44,444 bases of DNA from Leptolyngbyaceae cyanobacterium RM1_406_9 (GCA_012033355.1 JAAUQZ010000008.1:1-44444); one strand, 5' to 3'. Numbered from the stretch's first letter, positions 17,012 through 25,383 are shown. Numbers and translations are program-made. Notes: generated from the sequence alone by a model not told the origin.

Positions 17012-19661
17012 ACAAGCATGGCAGGCTATCTGTGTTGAAGACCTCTTCTCCATCCTCCATGCTCATGCTAACGGACTCTCAGAAACCGAAGCTCAACTGC
17101 GCCTAGAACAAGTGGGAGCCAATCGGCTACCTCAATCTGCTCCACCCAGTGGCTGGCAGATTTTGCTACGGCAGTTTTGCAGTCCGTTGATTTATATTCT
17201 GGGACTGGCTGCTGTGGTTTCAGCCGTCGTGGGCGATTTCAAAGATGCGGGCTTTATTGTGGCAGTGTTAGTGATCAATGCGGCAATTGGCGGCTATCAG
17301 GAATGGCAGTCCGATCGCAGTAGCCGCGCTTTGCAACAGTTGCTTAAAATTCGAGCGACGGTGATGCGGAATGGCGAAGTTCGGGAGGTGGATGCGGAAG
17401 CGCTGGTGCCAGGGGATGTGGTGTGGTTAGAGTCTGGAAATCGTATCCCGGCAGATATACGCTTGATTCACACCCATAATCTAGAAGTCGATGAATCTTT
17501 GTTAACCGGAGAATCCCTCACGGTGCTTAAGCACGCGAGTTGGCTGGGAGATGCTGCGACTCCGCTTGCCGATCGCCAGAATATGGTTTACGCCGGATCG
17601 ATCGTGGTGCGGGGACGGGGACGGGGATTGGTGGTGGCAACCGCAACGGCAACGACGGTCGGTCAGTTGGCGCTGGATGTGATGACCACAGTGGGTGGTA
17701 AACCCCCGTTACTCAAGCGCATGGAGCGGTTTAGCCAGGTGATCGCAATTGCAGTCTTGGTTGCAGCAGTTGGCATTGCGTTGCTGGGCATTTTCAAACA
17801 GGGATACAGTGTGGCTGAAATGTTCATGTTTGCCGTAGCGCTAGCGGTTTCAGCCATTCCAGAGGGGCTACCGGTAGCGCTGACGGTGGCACTGGCGATC
17901 GCTACTCATCGCATGGCGCAACGCGGGGTAATTGTGCGGCACTTGCCTGCGGTGGAAGGCTTGGGAAGCTGCACCTTGATTGCCAGCGACAAGACGGGGA
18001 CGTTGACCTGCAATGAACTGACCGTTCGCACCCTCTGTTTGCCCAACGGAGACGAATTTGAGGTGACAGGCGAAGGCTATGCTCCGATCGGGCAAATCTA
18101 TTTTCAAGGGAAAGCCATCACACCCGACAATCCCGATCTAGATGCATTGGCACGAGCCGCCGTTTTGTGTAACGAAGCTGATTTACACCATCACAATCAC
18201 GACTGGGGCTGGCGCGGCGATCCAACGGATATTGCGTTGCTCTCAATGGCGCATAAATTAGGCTGGAATCGGGAAACGACGCTGAATCACTATCCTCAAA
18301 TCAATGAAATTCCTTTTGAGCCAGAACACAAATTTGCCGCTACCTATCACTCAACCGATGGACGGGTGAAGGTGTTTGTCAAAGGTGCGCCAGAACGAGT
18401 GTTGCAAATGTGTGATGGATCACCGAAAGTTCCTTCCCCTGGGGCGATCGCTCAACGCTTAGCAGAGCAAGGATATCGAGTGCTGGCATTCGCCGAAGGC
18501 ATGGCTGCGGCTGACCTGGATGCGGCAACTGTTCCACCTGAACCGGCTCATCTGCATTTTCTCGGATTCGTCGGCATGATTGATCCGCTGCGGGCAAGAG
18601 TACGGGAGGCGATCGCAACCTGTCATGCGGCTGGCATTGCCGTGTGGATGGTGACGGGCGACCATCCCTCGACAGCATTGGCGATCGCTCGCGATCTCGG
18701 TTTAGCGAGCACTGGGAGTCAGGTGGTCACGGGCAGCGATCTGTTGGAGCAGTCTCCGACAGACCTGTCTCGGTTAATCCAGAGTACCTGCGTCTTTGCT
18801 CGGATTGCGCCGCACCAAAAGCTGCAATTGGTGAATGCAGCCAGAGAATCGGGGCATTTCGTAGCGGTGACGGGCGACGGGGTGAATGATGCCCCTGCCC
18901 TGCGAGCGGCTAATATTGGGGTGGCAATGGGAAAAGCCGGAACCGATGTGGCACGGGAAGCCGCCGAGTTGGTGATCAGTGATGATAACTTTGCCACGAT
19001 CGTCGCTGGAGTAGAAGAAGGACGAATTGCTTACGACAATGTTCGCAAGGTGATTTATCTGCTGATTTCCACAGGAGCGGCTGAAATTGTCTTGATCGGG
19101 TTAGCAGTAGCTCAAGGTTTACCTCTGCCCCTGTTGCCCGTACAACTGCTGTGGCTCAACCTGGTCACGAACGGCATTCAAGACGTGGCACTTGCCTTTG
19201 AACCGGGTGAAGGAGATGCACTGCACCGTCGTCCGCGTTCCCCGCGTGAGCCGATTTTTAATCGTCTGATGATTGAACGCACGCTAATTGCTGCTCTTGT
19301 CATTGGTGGAGTCAGCTTTGGCGTATTTCAATGGCTGTTGAATGCGGGTTGGAGTATTCCTACGGCGCGGAATGCCCTGCTGTTGCTGATGGTGCTGTTT
19401 GAAATTGTTCAGATTGGCAATAGTCGCTCCGAGGTTAAATCAGCCTTTGCGCTATCGCCACTCCGCAATCCCATTCTGCTTGTAGGTACAATCGTTGCGT
19501 TCTCACTTCATTTAGTCATGATGCACCTGCCCATTGGTCAGGCTTTACTCTCGACAGCACCCGTAAGCCTTGAAATCTGGGGCATTCTCATTGCACTCAG
19601 TTTGACGGTGATGGGGGCGATCGAGTCACATAAATGGATGCAATTTCGTTGGAAACGTTGA
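17001..19661 (+). CDS. Cation-transporting P-type ATPase (type II, Ca2+-ATPase-like)
   Basis: An 886-residue pump with an N-terminal cation-ATPase domain (AHANGLSETEAQLRLEQVGAN), the actuator TGES motif, membrane helix 4 with SAIPEGLPVAL (the PEGLP pattern of type II pumps), the phosphorylation site DKTGTLT (Asp about 330), the nucleotide-binding KGAPE, and MVTGDHP and TGDGVNDAPAL hinge motifs. The C-terminal helices end near residue 880. Calcium or a related cation is the likely substrate; mycobacterial CtpF, a DosR-regulon pump, is of the same type. The start ATG 17001 has GGTGAG upstream. A strong hairpin follows at 19743. Confidence 0.92.
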   Translation: MNSKQAWQAICVEDLFSILHAHANGLSETEAQLRLEQVGANRLPQSAPPSGWQILLRQFCSPLIYILGLAAVVSAVVGDFKDAGFIVAVLVINAAIGGYQEWQSDRSSRALQQLLKIRATVMRNGEVREVDAEALVPGDVVWLESGNRIPADIRLIHTHNLEVDESLLTGESLTVLKHASWLGDAATPLADRQNMVYAGSIVVRGRGRGLVVATATATTVGQLALDVMTTVGGKPPLLKRMERFSQVIAIAVLVAAVGIALLGIFKQGYSVAEMFMFAVALAVSAIPEGLPVALTVALAIATHRMAQRGVIVRHLPAVEGLGSCTLIASDKTGTLTCNELTVRTLCLPNGDEFEVTGEGYAPIGQIYFQGKAITPDNPDLDALARAAVLCNEADLHHHNHDWGWRGDPTDIALLSMAHKLGWNRETTLNHYPQINEIPFEPEHKFAATYHSTDGRVKVFVKGAPERVLQMCDGSPKVPSPGAIAQRLAEQGYRVLAFAEGMAAADLDAATVPPEPAHLHFLGFVGMIDPLRARVREAIATCHAAGIAVWMVTGDHPSTALAIARDLGLASTGSQVVTGSDLLEQSPTDLSRLIQSTCVFARIAPHQKLQLVNAARESGHFVAVTGDGVNDAPALRAANIGVAMGKAGTDVAREAAELVISDDNFATIVAGVEEGRIAYDNVRKVIYLLISTGAAEIVLIGLAVAQGLPLPLLPVQLLWLNLVTNGIQDVALAFEPGEGDALHRRPRSPREPIFNRLMIERTLIAALVIGGVSFGVFQWLLNAGWSIPTARNALLLLMVLFEIVQIGNSRSEVKSAFALSPLRNPILLVGTIVAFSLHLVMMHLPIGQALLSTAPVSLEIWGILIALSLTVMGAIESHKWMQFRWKR

Positions 19662-19742
19662 AAGGTATTGTTTATGGAGAGCAAGTTGAGTGGAACTTCC
19701 TCACAACACCTTCGGATTGTTTATTAACTTACTCCTTTCCCA

Positions 19743-19790
19743 CTAAAGATCAGGGATGCCCCCCCGCTAAGCGTATCCCTGATCTTTTAG
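19743..19790 (+). terminator. Strong hairpin after the P-type ATPase gene
   Basis: CTAAAGATCAGGGAT (19743-19757) pairs with ATCCCTGATCTTTTAG (19775-19790) with one bulged base and a 17-base loop. T residues fall at the end of the stem (CTTTTAG) rather than after it. It lies 82 bases after the ATPase stop and before the promoter of the next gene, so a terminator is the simplest reading. Confidence 0.7.
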
Positions 19791-19900
19791 TACCTAATCT
19801 TTAACCGGGAAGGGAGTAGTTTACAGTTTATAACCAATGGAGAACAAATTTCTTCTACTTCATGTTCCACTTTAAATCTACACGGCTGATGTAGTTCATC

Positions 19901-19943
19901 CTCAAGAAATCCTCAACTTTATATCATAGATTTAAGTTAGAGA
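19901..19943 (+). promoter_or_regulatory. Repeated promoter module, copy G (upstream of second Usp)
   Basis: The 15-mer CTCAAGAAATCCTCA (19901-19915) has TA at offsets 12-13 and TAGAGA at offsets 23-28. The Usp start is 165 bases after the module, so the leader is long. Confidence 0.7.
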
Positions 19944-19996
19944 GGGTAAGTCCTATCAAGCGTAATGAACATTTAATCCAGTCTAGTCTAGAGTCA

Positions 19997-20041
19997 AATC
20001 ATTGATTTTAGTTTTGAAGAAATCAAATCTCGTCAATGATT
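19997..20041 (+). promoter_or_regulatory. Hairpin in the 5' leader of the second Usp
   Basis: AATCATTGA (19997-20005) and TCAATGATT (20033-20041) are exact inverted repeats, with an inner GATTT and AAATC pair adding a second stem. It lies between promoter copy G and the Usp start. It could affect mRNA stability or be a protein site; there is no riboswitch family I recognise. Confidence 0.4.
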
Positions 20042-20107
20042 GCTCCCATAGAGACTATGTTCTAAGTTGAGACCCTCACACAACCAGCTTTAGGTTAGGA
20101 GGTATGT

Positions 20108-20638
20108 ATGTTTCATAAAATATTAGTGGCGCTCGATTATTCAAACACCAGTTGGTATGTGCTTGAAACAGCAATCACCTTGGCAAAAGCTACAAAGGCT
20201 GATCTAATGCTGTTGCACATTCTGACTGCCCATGATGAAGAATATCCCAGTATTTCTGAATTTCCTAGAGTTGATACGCTGCCGTTCTCAATGTATGAGG
20301 AGGTAATGCAGCGTTATGCTCAACAGTGGCAACTTTTTGAGCAACACAATTTACAAGTGCTGCAAGCATTTGCTGAAGAAACCCGCAATGCAGGAATTAA
20401 AGTTGACTATGCTCAATATTTAGGCAATCCAGCCAGTGAGATTTGCCAGTTTGCCAAAACCTGGCAAGCTGATCTAATCCTAATGGGTAGACGAGGTCAT
20501 CGAGGAATCAGAGAATTTGTCCTGGGAAGCGTCAGCAATTTCGTCATGCATCATGCGCCCTGTTCAGTATTAATGGTGCAAGGACAAACAGAATCTGGTT
20601 CTGAAACAATCGTCGAGAGACAAGCTGTAGCCGTCTAG
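20108..20638 (+). CDS. Universal stress protein (UspA family), second copy
   Basis: A 176-residue Usp starting FHKILVALDYSNTSWYVLE and ending in the nucleotide-binding stretch GRRGHRGIREFVLGSVSNFV, HHAPCSVLMVQG. It is clearly a paralogue of the Usp at 6017 (shared TWQADLI, GRRGH, GSVSN blocks). GGAGG lies just before the ATG. It stands alone between its own module (19901) and another module (20657). Proteins of this subtype are commonly induced by low oxygen or stationary phase in other bacteria; the inference here rests on the shared promoter. Confidence 0.92.
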   Translation: MFHKILVALDYSNTSWYVLETAITLAKATKADLMLLHILTAHDEEYPSISEFPRVDTLPFSMYEEVMQRYAQQWQLFEQHNLQVLQAFAEETRNAGIKVDYAQYLGNPASEICQFAKTWQADLILMGRRGHRGIREFVLGSVSNFVMHHAPCSVLMVQGQTESGSETIVERQAVAV

Positions 20639-20656
20639 GCTGAAAGCGATCGCATC

Positions 20657-20699
20657 CTCACAAAATCCTCAAAACTTCCTTCTAAGCTTGAAATAGAGT
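20657..20699 (+). promoter_or_regulatory. Repeated promoter module, copy E (upstream of DUF4278 gene)
   Basis: The 15-mer CTCACAAAATCCTCA (20657-20671) has TCTA (TA at offsets 12-13) and TAGAGT at offsets 23-28. The downstream gene starts at 20763. Confidence 0.75.
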
Positions 20700-20762
20700 T
20701 CAACGATCGCTTCAAACTCGTTTAACTCAATTTGTGTCTACAAAACTTTGGGAGACAGTATT

Positions 20763-21077
20763 ATGAAACTCAAATATCGTGGCATTCCCTATGAATACAC
20801 CCCCGCTGTAGTTCAAGCGGTCGATACCAACGTTGTTGCAAAGTATCGCGGTGTGCCATACAAACTACAAGAACTGGTGACTGAACCATTCTTTCAACCA
20901 GTTCTAAACTTGAAATATCGCGGGATTTCTTACCAGATTGGAGAAACTGCGAGAGACGACGTTGAACCAATCGCACAACGTGATCTAGAAACATCACCGT
21001 CGATCGCTGTAACGATTGTAAAAGCACAATTGTTGCGACTAAACATCTGGCTGCATCAGCCTACCGGAAATCACTAG
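20763..21077 (+). CDS. DUF4278 domain protein
   Basis: A 104-residue protein with three copies of a YRG-Y unit: LKYRGIPYEY, AKYRGVPYKL and LKYRGISYQI. This is the hallmark of DUF4278, a small cyanobacterial family of unknown function. A non-repetitive tail (LLRLNIWLHQPTGNH) follows. The start is ATG 20763 with GGGAGA upstream. It has its own promoter module and is followed closely by a broken small membrane-protein gene that may have been in the same transcript. Confidence 0.85.
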   Translation: MKLKYRGIPYEYTPAVVQAVDTNVVAKYRGVPYKLQELVTEPFFQPVLNLKYRGISYQIGETARDDVEPIAQRDLETSPSIAVTIVKAQLLRLNIWLHQPTGNH

Positions 21078-21100
21078 CTGAAAATTATAGGACACAGAAA

Positions 21101-21446
21101 ATGGATAAATCTGCCAGCAAACTAGAACGAGAGCGTATGCAACAGCTTGAAAACAAGATTTAGAGAGAGCATCAGCCTCTCATCTATGCGCTCAGTAGAA
21201 TTGTCATGCCGTTGTCTTATGCTGTAATTGTCGGATTGATTTTGAGTCTGGTTGTTCATACCTTCATGTCAAGTGTAGATCTTGGTATCAGAACTCTAGT
21301 TGTAGCGGTATTGCCGCCGTTAATCACAACGCACTTTAATTTTCTCAAGGAAATACATTCCCTTTGGGGCATCCCTTTCCTGCTCTTACGGAATTGTCAC
21401 AGGATTATTGATCTACATGGCACTATTTGGTTTTGTGATCCAGTAG
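21101..21446 (+). pseudogene. Small unidentified membrane protein with an internal stop and a frameshift
   Basis: ATG 21101 opens MDKSASKLERERMQQLENKI, then an in-frame TAG (21161-21163). The same frame continues with REHQPLIYALSRIV and two hydrophobic helices (SYAVIVGLILSLVVHTF, TLVVAVLPPLITTHF). Near 21340-21360 the plausible protein moves to another frame (RKYIPFGASLSCSYG, IVTGLLIYMALFGFVIQ) ending at TAG 21444-21446. The repaired product is about 115 residues with three helices. I do not recognise the family. It may be transcribed from the DUF4278 promoter; a restart at 21206 is possible. Confidence 0.55.
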
Positions 21447-21547
21447 TAATGAATGTTCTTAATGGGATGGATGTTCTTGATAAGAGAGATGGAAGCTATG
21501 TTTACATCTCTCTTATTACTAGTGCTTTCTTGTCTCAGCAATTTATT

Positions 21548-22207
21548 TTATCTCGATCGCATATTACCCCTTCTATACATCATTCCAGTAGCTCCAAACC
21601 ATTCATGTAGCCAGGATTGCATCTGGTAAATTTCGTTCATCTGCGAAGTGGCAATCTGCTCAGCAAAAGGATAAACTGCCTCGTGTTCTACTAATCCATG
21701 ATGGATCAACATCCGTGACATCATGACTGCCATGTGATGATGAATAATCATATCTTCCAGAAATGCTTGATCCAGTTCATCTCCTTGCAACTGGCTCAAA
21801 TCGCGCATCATGAGTGTATGAGACAAAGCACTTTGCTGTTCTGGATACCATTCATCTAGCCACGCTCGCATCTGTTCAATTTCAGCAGACTGAACCTCGA
21901 TAATCTCTTGGGCAAAGGCTTTCATCTCAGGTCGATCGCTCCGTTCTAGCACTATTTCTGCGGTGTCGATCGCTTCCTGATGATGGGGAATCATCTGACT
22001 CAAGTAATCAAATTCACTCGCCATTTGCATTTGCATCATTCCCGAACCCATTCTTCCCCGGTGCTGCATCCTCAAAGGACGGACAGATTGGCTCAGGGTG
22101 ATATCGGGTTGAGCAGAACGCTGGCGTTGCGCCGTTGCGATCGTGCTAGAAGCTACTAGTGCAACACCCATGAGTGAAACTAATGCAACTTTTCTGAGTA
22201 ACATCAT
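21548..22207 (-). CDS. DUF305 domain protein, secreted, His/Met-rich (CopM-like)
   Basis: A 219-residue protein with a signal peptide (LVSLMGVALVASSTIATAQ) and two DUF305 half-repeats (YLSQMIPHHQEAIDTAEIV and FLEDMIIHHHMAVMMSRML). The Met/His-rich sequence suits copper or other metal binding in the periplasm. Synechocystis CopM belongs to this family and is controlled by the OmpR-type regulator CopR. AGGAGG precedes the tandem ATG at 22207. It is read from the minus-strand module at 22280-22322. Its 3' end is convergent with the broken membrane-protein gene. Confidence 0.9.
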   Translation of the reverse strand: MMLLRKVALVSLMGVALVASSTIATAQRQRSAQPDITLSQSVRPLRMQHRGRMGSGMMQMQMASEFDYLSQMIPHHQEAIDTAEIVLERSDRPEMKAFAQEIIEVQSAEIEQMRAWLDEWYPEQQSALSHTLMMRDLSQLQGDELDQAFLEDMIIHHHMAVMMSRMLIHHGLVEHEAVYPFAEQIATSQMNEIYQMQSWLHEWFGATGMMYRRGNMRSR

Positions 22208-22279
22208 GCATCCTCCTGGTTCTGATCGAATGATTCACTGCTCAGTTCTTCACATCAGATTGTGATGAAGGAGTAAGCT

Positions 22280-22322
22280 GACCTACCTATATTTGAGCGA
22301 GAAACTATGAGGAACTTGTGAG
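22280..22322 (-). promoter_or_regulatory. Repeated promoter module, copy K (upstream of DUF305 gene)
   Basis: The minus-strand 15-mer CTCACAAGTTCCTCA (22322-22308) is a perfect match. TAGGTC lies at offsets 23-28. The gene starts at 22207. Confidence 0.75.
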
Positions 22323-22411
22323 GTAAAGTTATGGTCAGGTTTTATTCACTGTATTGCTATGTAGTTATATTAAAGATAGGCAAGATTGTTTGATATGGGA
22401 GTGAGATCACC

Positions 22412-22456
22412 ATGCTATTTCGTTAACTCTTTGACCAAGATACTGGAACCCATACC
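22412..22456 (+). pseudogene. 5' remnant of a persulfide-dioxygenase-like MBL gene
   Basis: After GGGAGTGAG, ATG 22412 reads MLFR, then an in-frame TAA (22424-22426), then LFDQDTGTHT before similarity is lost. The intact MBL gene at 31688-32389 starts MLFRQLFDPVTSTYT, so the TAA replaces the Gln codon. About 15 codons survive. Upstream (near 22363-22376) lies GTAGTTATATTA, reminiscent of the sequence in front of the intact gene (TATAGTAATATAAT). The match is short, so confidence is limited. Confidence 0.5.
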
Positions 22457-22554
22457 GCGATCACCCAATTCTGTCTCATCTGAGTTACAAGAGCCTTATC
22501 GTAGAATACGAGCGGTTGAGGTACTTCTGTACATTTTGTTGAAGCTGATAATTC

Positions 22555-22597
22555 TTCACAAGTTCCTCAAATGTTTTCTCTAGGATCAAAATAGAAC
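22555..22597 (+). promoter_or_regulatory. Repeated promoter module, copy B (upstream of HlyD remnant)
   Basis: The 15-mer TTCACAAGTTCCTCA (22555-22569) has TCTA (TA at offsets 12-13) and TAGAAC at offsets 23-28. It now reads into the broken HlyD-type gene at 22673. Confidence 0.75.
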
Positions 22598-22672
22598 AGA
22601 TCAGCAACTCAACGCTCTGCACAATTTGGGGTTGACCTGGCTCGACCTTCGTTGATTAGGGGGGAATGGATT

Positions 22673-23089
22673 GTGAAATTACTAACTACTCCATCTGGAA
22701 AAACCAGTTCACCTCAGCCACTCCAGAAACAGCGTCCCTCTCGTTGGCAATTCCTTGTAGCATTGGGTGTGTTGGCAACGGGTGCAGGTCTATCCCTAAC
22801 CTACTTCCTGTAACGCCCTCAAACCGAAAATTTACTGTTTGCCCCAACGAACACGTTTCCGTTGAGCGGTGAAATAAAAGGAGATGAAACAAATGTTGTA
22901 GCGCTTGTCCCAGGGCAAGTGGAATGGGTTGCTGTCAGTGAAGGAGATAGCATAGATCAAGGGGAAGTGCTTGCACAACTCAGTAGTGATGAACTGCAAA
23001 CACAGTTAGAAGCTATTCAACTGAGCATTGAAAACCTCAATCGGGCGATTTTACCAGGACAAACCGTAGGGGGAGAAATTACATTTTGA
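22673..23089 (+). pseudogene. HlyD-family adaptor, nonsense mutation and internal deletion
   Basis: GTG 22673 opens KLLTTPSGKTSSPQ with a membrane anchor (WQFLVALGVLATGAGLSL), then an in-frame TAA at 22811-22813. The same frame then gives the adaptor's lipoyl half (GDETNVVALVPGQVEWVAVS, EGDSIDQGEVLAQLSSDEL) and the start of the coiled coil (QTQLEAIQLSIENLN). It jumps directly to an adaptor C-terminus (ILPGQTVGGEITF). A full adaptor is 350-500 residues; about 138 codons remain. It is the second HlyD-type gene in the window, the one at 1990 being complete. Confidence 0.75.
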
Positions 23090-23198
23090 ACTGTCTGCGG
23101 GTGAGGCAATTCTCCTGAGTTAAATCGTCAGTGCTATCTCCGCAGAACGAGGAGTGAACGGTGACAGTTACGAGCGCTCAAACAAGACTTCAGGTTGA

Positions 23199-23258
23199 AT
23201 TCGTCTAATTGAAATCCTGACCGGATACCGCAAACTTCGATCGGAGACCAATTTATGA
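23199..23258 (+). pseudogene. Possible C-terminal remnant coupled to the next gene by ATGA
   Basis: An 18-codon open stretch IRLIEILTGYRKLRSETNL ends in a TGA that overlaps the next start codon as ATGA (23255-23258). Such overlap usually marks a real gene pair. Upstream in the same frame is a TGA (23196) and another open stretch, but no start. I do not recognise the protein, and chance cannot be excluded. Confidence 0.25.
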
Positions 23259-24211
23259 AACGTCATCAAATGATGAAAATAGTCTTAACGCTTCTGAGCA
23301 CCCTACTGTTGCTTCTGCTGTGGGGAACGGCTGTGGCACAAAATAACGATAGCGACAAAGACATTGTGCGATTTGGGGGAAATATCACGATCGCTGAACA
23401 ACAAGTCGTGAACAATGCCACAGCCATCGCTGGCTCTGTAACGGTCTTGGAAAATGCCCAGGTGCGAGGAGATGCAGTGGCAGTTGGGGGAGATGTATTC
23501 TTGAAGTCTGGTGCTCGTGTGAATGGCGATGTCACGGCTGTGGGCGGAGACATCTTTCGGGAAGGTAATGTTACGGTTGGTGGGGATGTCGTGACAGTGT
23601 GGGATGGCGATCGCGGCATGATGCATGACATGAGGCGTTGGGGATTGTCTGGTTTATTAACTCGTGTCTATCTAGTTAGCGCTGCTGTTCATGGTTTGGT
23701 TGTGTTGGCAATAGCAGCGATCGGTCTATTGCTCGTCTTCCTGGTTCCCCAGTTTCTGCAAGCGATCGTTACGACTCTGAACCGGGTTCCACTCAAAAGC
23801 GGTGCTTGGGGATTGGGTGGCATTGTGGCAGTGATTCTGCTATCAGTGCTGATTAGCGGCAGCCTGTTGGGATTCTTAGTGTTACCGATCGTGAATCTGT
23901 TGATGATCGCGGCTGGACTATTAGGAACGATCGGCATGGGAATCTGGATTGGACAACGCACCTTACCCGCAACAGTCTCTGCAACGGGACGATCGCTCTG
24001 GTCGCAATTGCTAGTCGGAATGTTGATCCTGGGAGTTGCTGGTTTAATTCCAGTTGTAGGAGGGTTGATCTTCCTGGTGACAAATCTGTTTGGATTGGGT
24101 GCAGTTTTAGTATCACAGTTGAGCCACAGTCAGTGGAAGCGCTTCAAGCATCGAACTGTCTCACCTCACTTCCTTGAACCTACAGATAAACCTCCCCAAG
24201 AAATGCCCTAG
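23255..24211 (+). CDS. Membrane protein with polymer-forming (bactofilin-like) repeat region
   Basis: A 318-residue protein: signal peptide (LLSTLLLLLLWGTAVAQ), then residues about 35-115 made of short V-x-G-D/N beta repeats (GGNITIAEQQVVNN, VRGDAVAVGGDVFLKSG, VNGDVTAVGGDIF), then four to five membrane helices and a basic tail. The beta-repeat block resembles the polymer-forming cytoskeletal (bactofilin) family, but here it would face the periplasm. The role is unknown. It follows the HlyD remnant and probably shares that promoter (22555). There is no clear Shine-Dalgarno beyond CGGAGACC. Confidence 0.7.
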   Translation: MKRHQMMKIVLTLLSTLLLLLLWGTAVAQNNDSDKDIVRFGGNITIAEQQVVNNATAIAGSVTVLENAQVRGDAVAVGGDVFLKSGARVNGDVTAVGGDIFREGNVTVGGDVVTVWDGDRGMMHDMRRWGLSGLLTRVYLVSAAVHGLVVLAIAAIGLLLVFLVPQFLQAIVTTLNRVPLKSGAWGLGGIVAVILLSVLISGSLLGFLVLPIVNLLMIAAGLLGTIGMGIWIGQRTLPATVSATGRSLWSQLLVGMLILGVAGLIPVVGGLIFLVTNLFGLGAVLVSQLSHSQWKRFKHRTVSPHFLEPTDKPPQEMP

Positions 24212-24230
24212 TGAAGCTGGATAGAAGCAC

Positions 24231-24273
24231 TTCACAAATTCCTCAAATTTACGGTCTAGTCCAAAACTAGACC
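24231..24273 (+). promoter_or_regulatory. Repeated promoter module, copy C, with no gene downstream
   Basis: The 15-mer TTCACAAATTCCTCA (24231-24245) has TCTA (TA at offsets 12-13) and TAGACC at offsets 23-28. The next plus-strand gene is hoxE, 1.2 kb away and with its own module. The region 24212-24465 contains no coding frame I can support, so this is an orphan promoter or the promoter of an untranslated RNA. Confidence 0.65.
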
Positions 24274-24277
24274 GTAA
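24249..24277 (+). promoter_or_regulatory. Perfect inverted repeat over the -10 region of orphan promoter copy C
   Basis: TTACGGTCTAG (24249-24259) and CTAGACCGTAA (24267-24277) are exact inverted repeats with a 7-base loop. The right arm contains the -10-like TAGACC. It may be an operator, or the terminator of the gene ending at 24211, although no T-tract follows. Confidence 0.5.
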
Positions 24278-24465
24278 TAATTCCGTACTGGCTAAGTCCT
24301 GTATTGATTCAATTCACTGATCTTCGATCGTCACATTGAGAAATATTATTAGCTGCCAGTCGTAAGGTGACAGCGGAGTGATCAATCGATTCATTACTCG
24401 AAAATCAATGCATTAGCAAATTAGATATTCTCATTGCTTGAATTGGGAACTGTCCCAACATAGAA

Positions 24466-24714
24466 CTATTTCGTTGAATGCAATTGCCACATGCGTTCTA
24501 ACATAGCTCGTTGCTGTTCCATCATGAAATGATGCACTCGATGCTTCTTGTACCAGCTTATGCCAAATACAAGACTGAACAGTATCACCAGAAACGTTAT
24601 ATCTGGCGGCAAGTTCATGGTTGAAGCATGAGTTTGTTCAACGGACACGGGTGGAGAGTAGATTTGAGAATAGGAAATATCAGAAGGTTGAATGGGAAAG
24701 AATGTGGTGTTCAT
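24466..24714 (-). CDS. Small single-pass membrane protein, unidentified
   Basis: An 82-residue protein: a polar N-terminal stretch, one membrane helix (ITFLVILFSLVFGISWY) and a charged tail (HHFMMEQQRAMLERMWQLH). A shorter start at residue 33 (MNLPPDITFL) would give a 50-residue protein of PspB-like layout (a helix followed by an amphipathic segment), but there is no sequence match to claim. It lies 16 bases downstream of the secreted hypothetical gene and may be co-transcribed with it. Confidence 0.55.
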   Translation of the reverse strand: MNTTFFPIQPSDISYSQIYSPPVSVEQTHASTMNLPPDITFLVILFSLVFGISWYKKHRVHHFMMEQQRAMLERMWQLHSTK

Positions 24715-24730
24715 TGTTCTATCTTTGCTT

Positions 24731-25333
24731 TCATAAAAAATGACATACCTCTGATGGAGAGTTCATGCGAGGACGACTGTAACGATAGAAGCCGTCAATG
24801 TTGAGAACTGCTCTATGAAATAGAATCTGTTCTACTTGATGCTGTGAATCACTGTCTGTACGAAGCCGTTCTCCTTGATCCAGGGTTAACCGCTGTTCAT
24901 CATCCCACTCGAAGGCAGACGTGGGTATTTCGCCCCACTGACCACCTGCCCAGGAAACAACAAGAGCTTCACCGATAACCTGATTTCCATTGACTTCACC
25001 TTGAACACAGATGAAGCGATCGGAGTGCGGATAGCCATAATAGCCTTCAACGTGATGTCCTGATTTGTTGAAATTGAAACATACGCCTGCTCCGTCTCGC
25101 CAATCCGCAGGTTCAGGTTGACTACAAAACTGATAATCTCCGTCGATTAGAGAAACTAACGATTGAGATTGAGTCTCTTCGTTAACTAGGGCTTGTGTTG
25201 GTTGAGTGGTATCGATGCCTACTAAATTAGGGCTGTTATCTTGACTGAAGTTAGAAGCATCACCAACGCCCAGCCCTACCAGTAGCGCAATGGAGAATGC
25301 ACTGAGTTTCAAGTAGCTATTACGAATCAGCAT
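24731..25333 (-). CDS. Secreted hypothetical protein
   Basis: A 200-residue protein with a signal-like segment (LSAFSIALLVGLGVGDA), then a globular region with four Cys (YQFCSQPEPADWRDGAGVCF, RFICVQGEV, EVCHFL) and repeated Tyr/Gly motifs (HHVEGYYGYPHSDRF). I do not recognise the family. The start is ATG 25333, which has GGGAGGTGAG just upstream; the frame extends to 25408, but that would run through the promoter module at 25341-25383. It is transcribed divergently from hoxE. Confidence 0.7.
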   Translation of the reverse strand: MLIRNSYLKLSAFSIALLVGLGVGDASNFSQDNSPNLVGIDTTQPTQALVNEETQSQSLVSLIDGDYQFCSQPEPADWRDGAGVCFNFNKSGHHVEGYYGYPHSDRFICVQGEVNGNQVIGEALVVSWAGGQWGEIPTSAFEWDDEQRLTLDQGERLRTDSDSQHQVEQILFHRAVLNIDGFYRYSRPRMNSPSEVCHFL

Positions 25334-25340
25334 AGGCTCA

Positions 25341-25383
25341 CCTCCCATTTCAGACTCGCAAAAAAGTTTGAGAAACTTGTGAT
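25341..25383 (-). promoter_or_regulatory. Repeated promoter module, copy L (upstream of secreted hypothetical gene)
   Basis: The minus-strand 15-mer ATCACAAGTTTCTCA (25383-25369) matches at 13 of 15 positions. The +12 T and the -10 element are poorly conserved, and the start codon is only 35 bases away. It faces away from the hoxE copy at 25447. Confidence 0.5.

Noticed and set aside
19696-19720. CTCACAACACCTTCG after the P-type ATPase, similar to the start of the module
   Set aside because: The second repeat is poor, it precedes a terminator rather than a gene, and the spacing elements are missing.
22385-22583. 65-codon plus-strand frame overlapping the MBL remnant
   Set aside because: Composition is not protein-like, and it runs through the promoter module at 22555; the other frame explains the sequence better.
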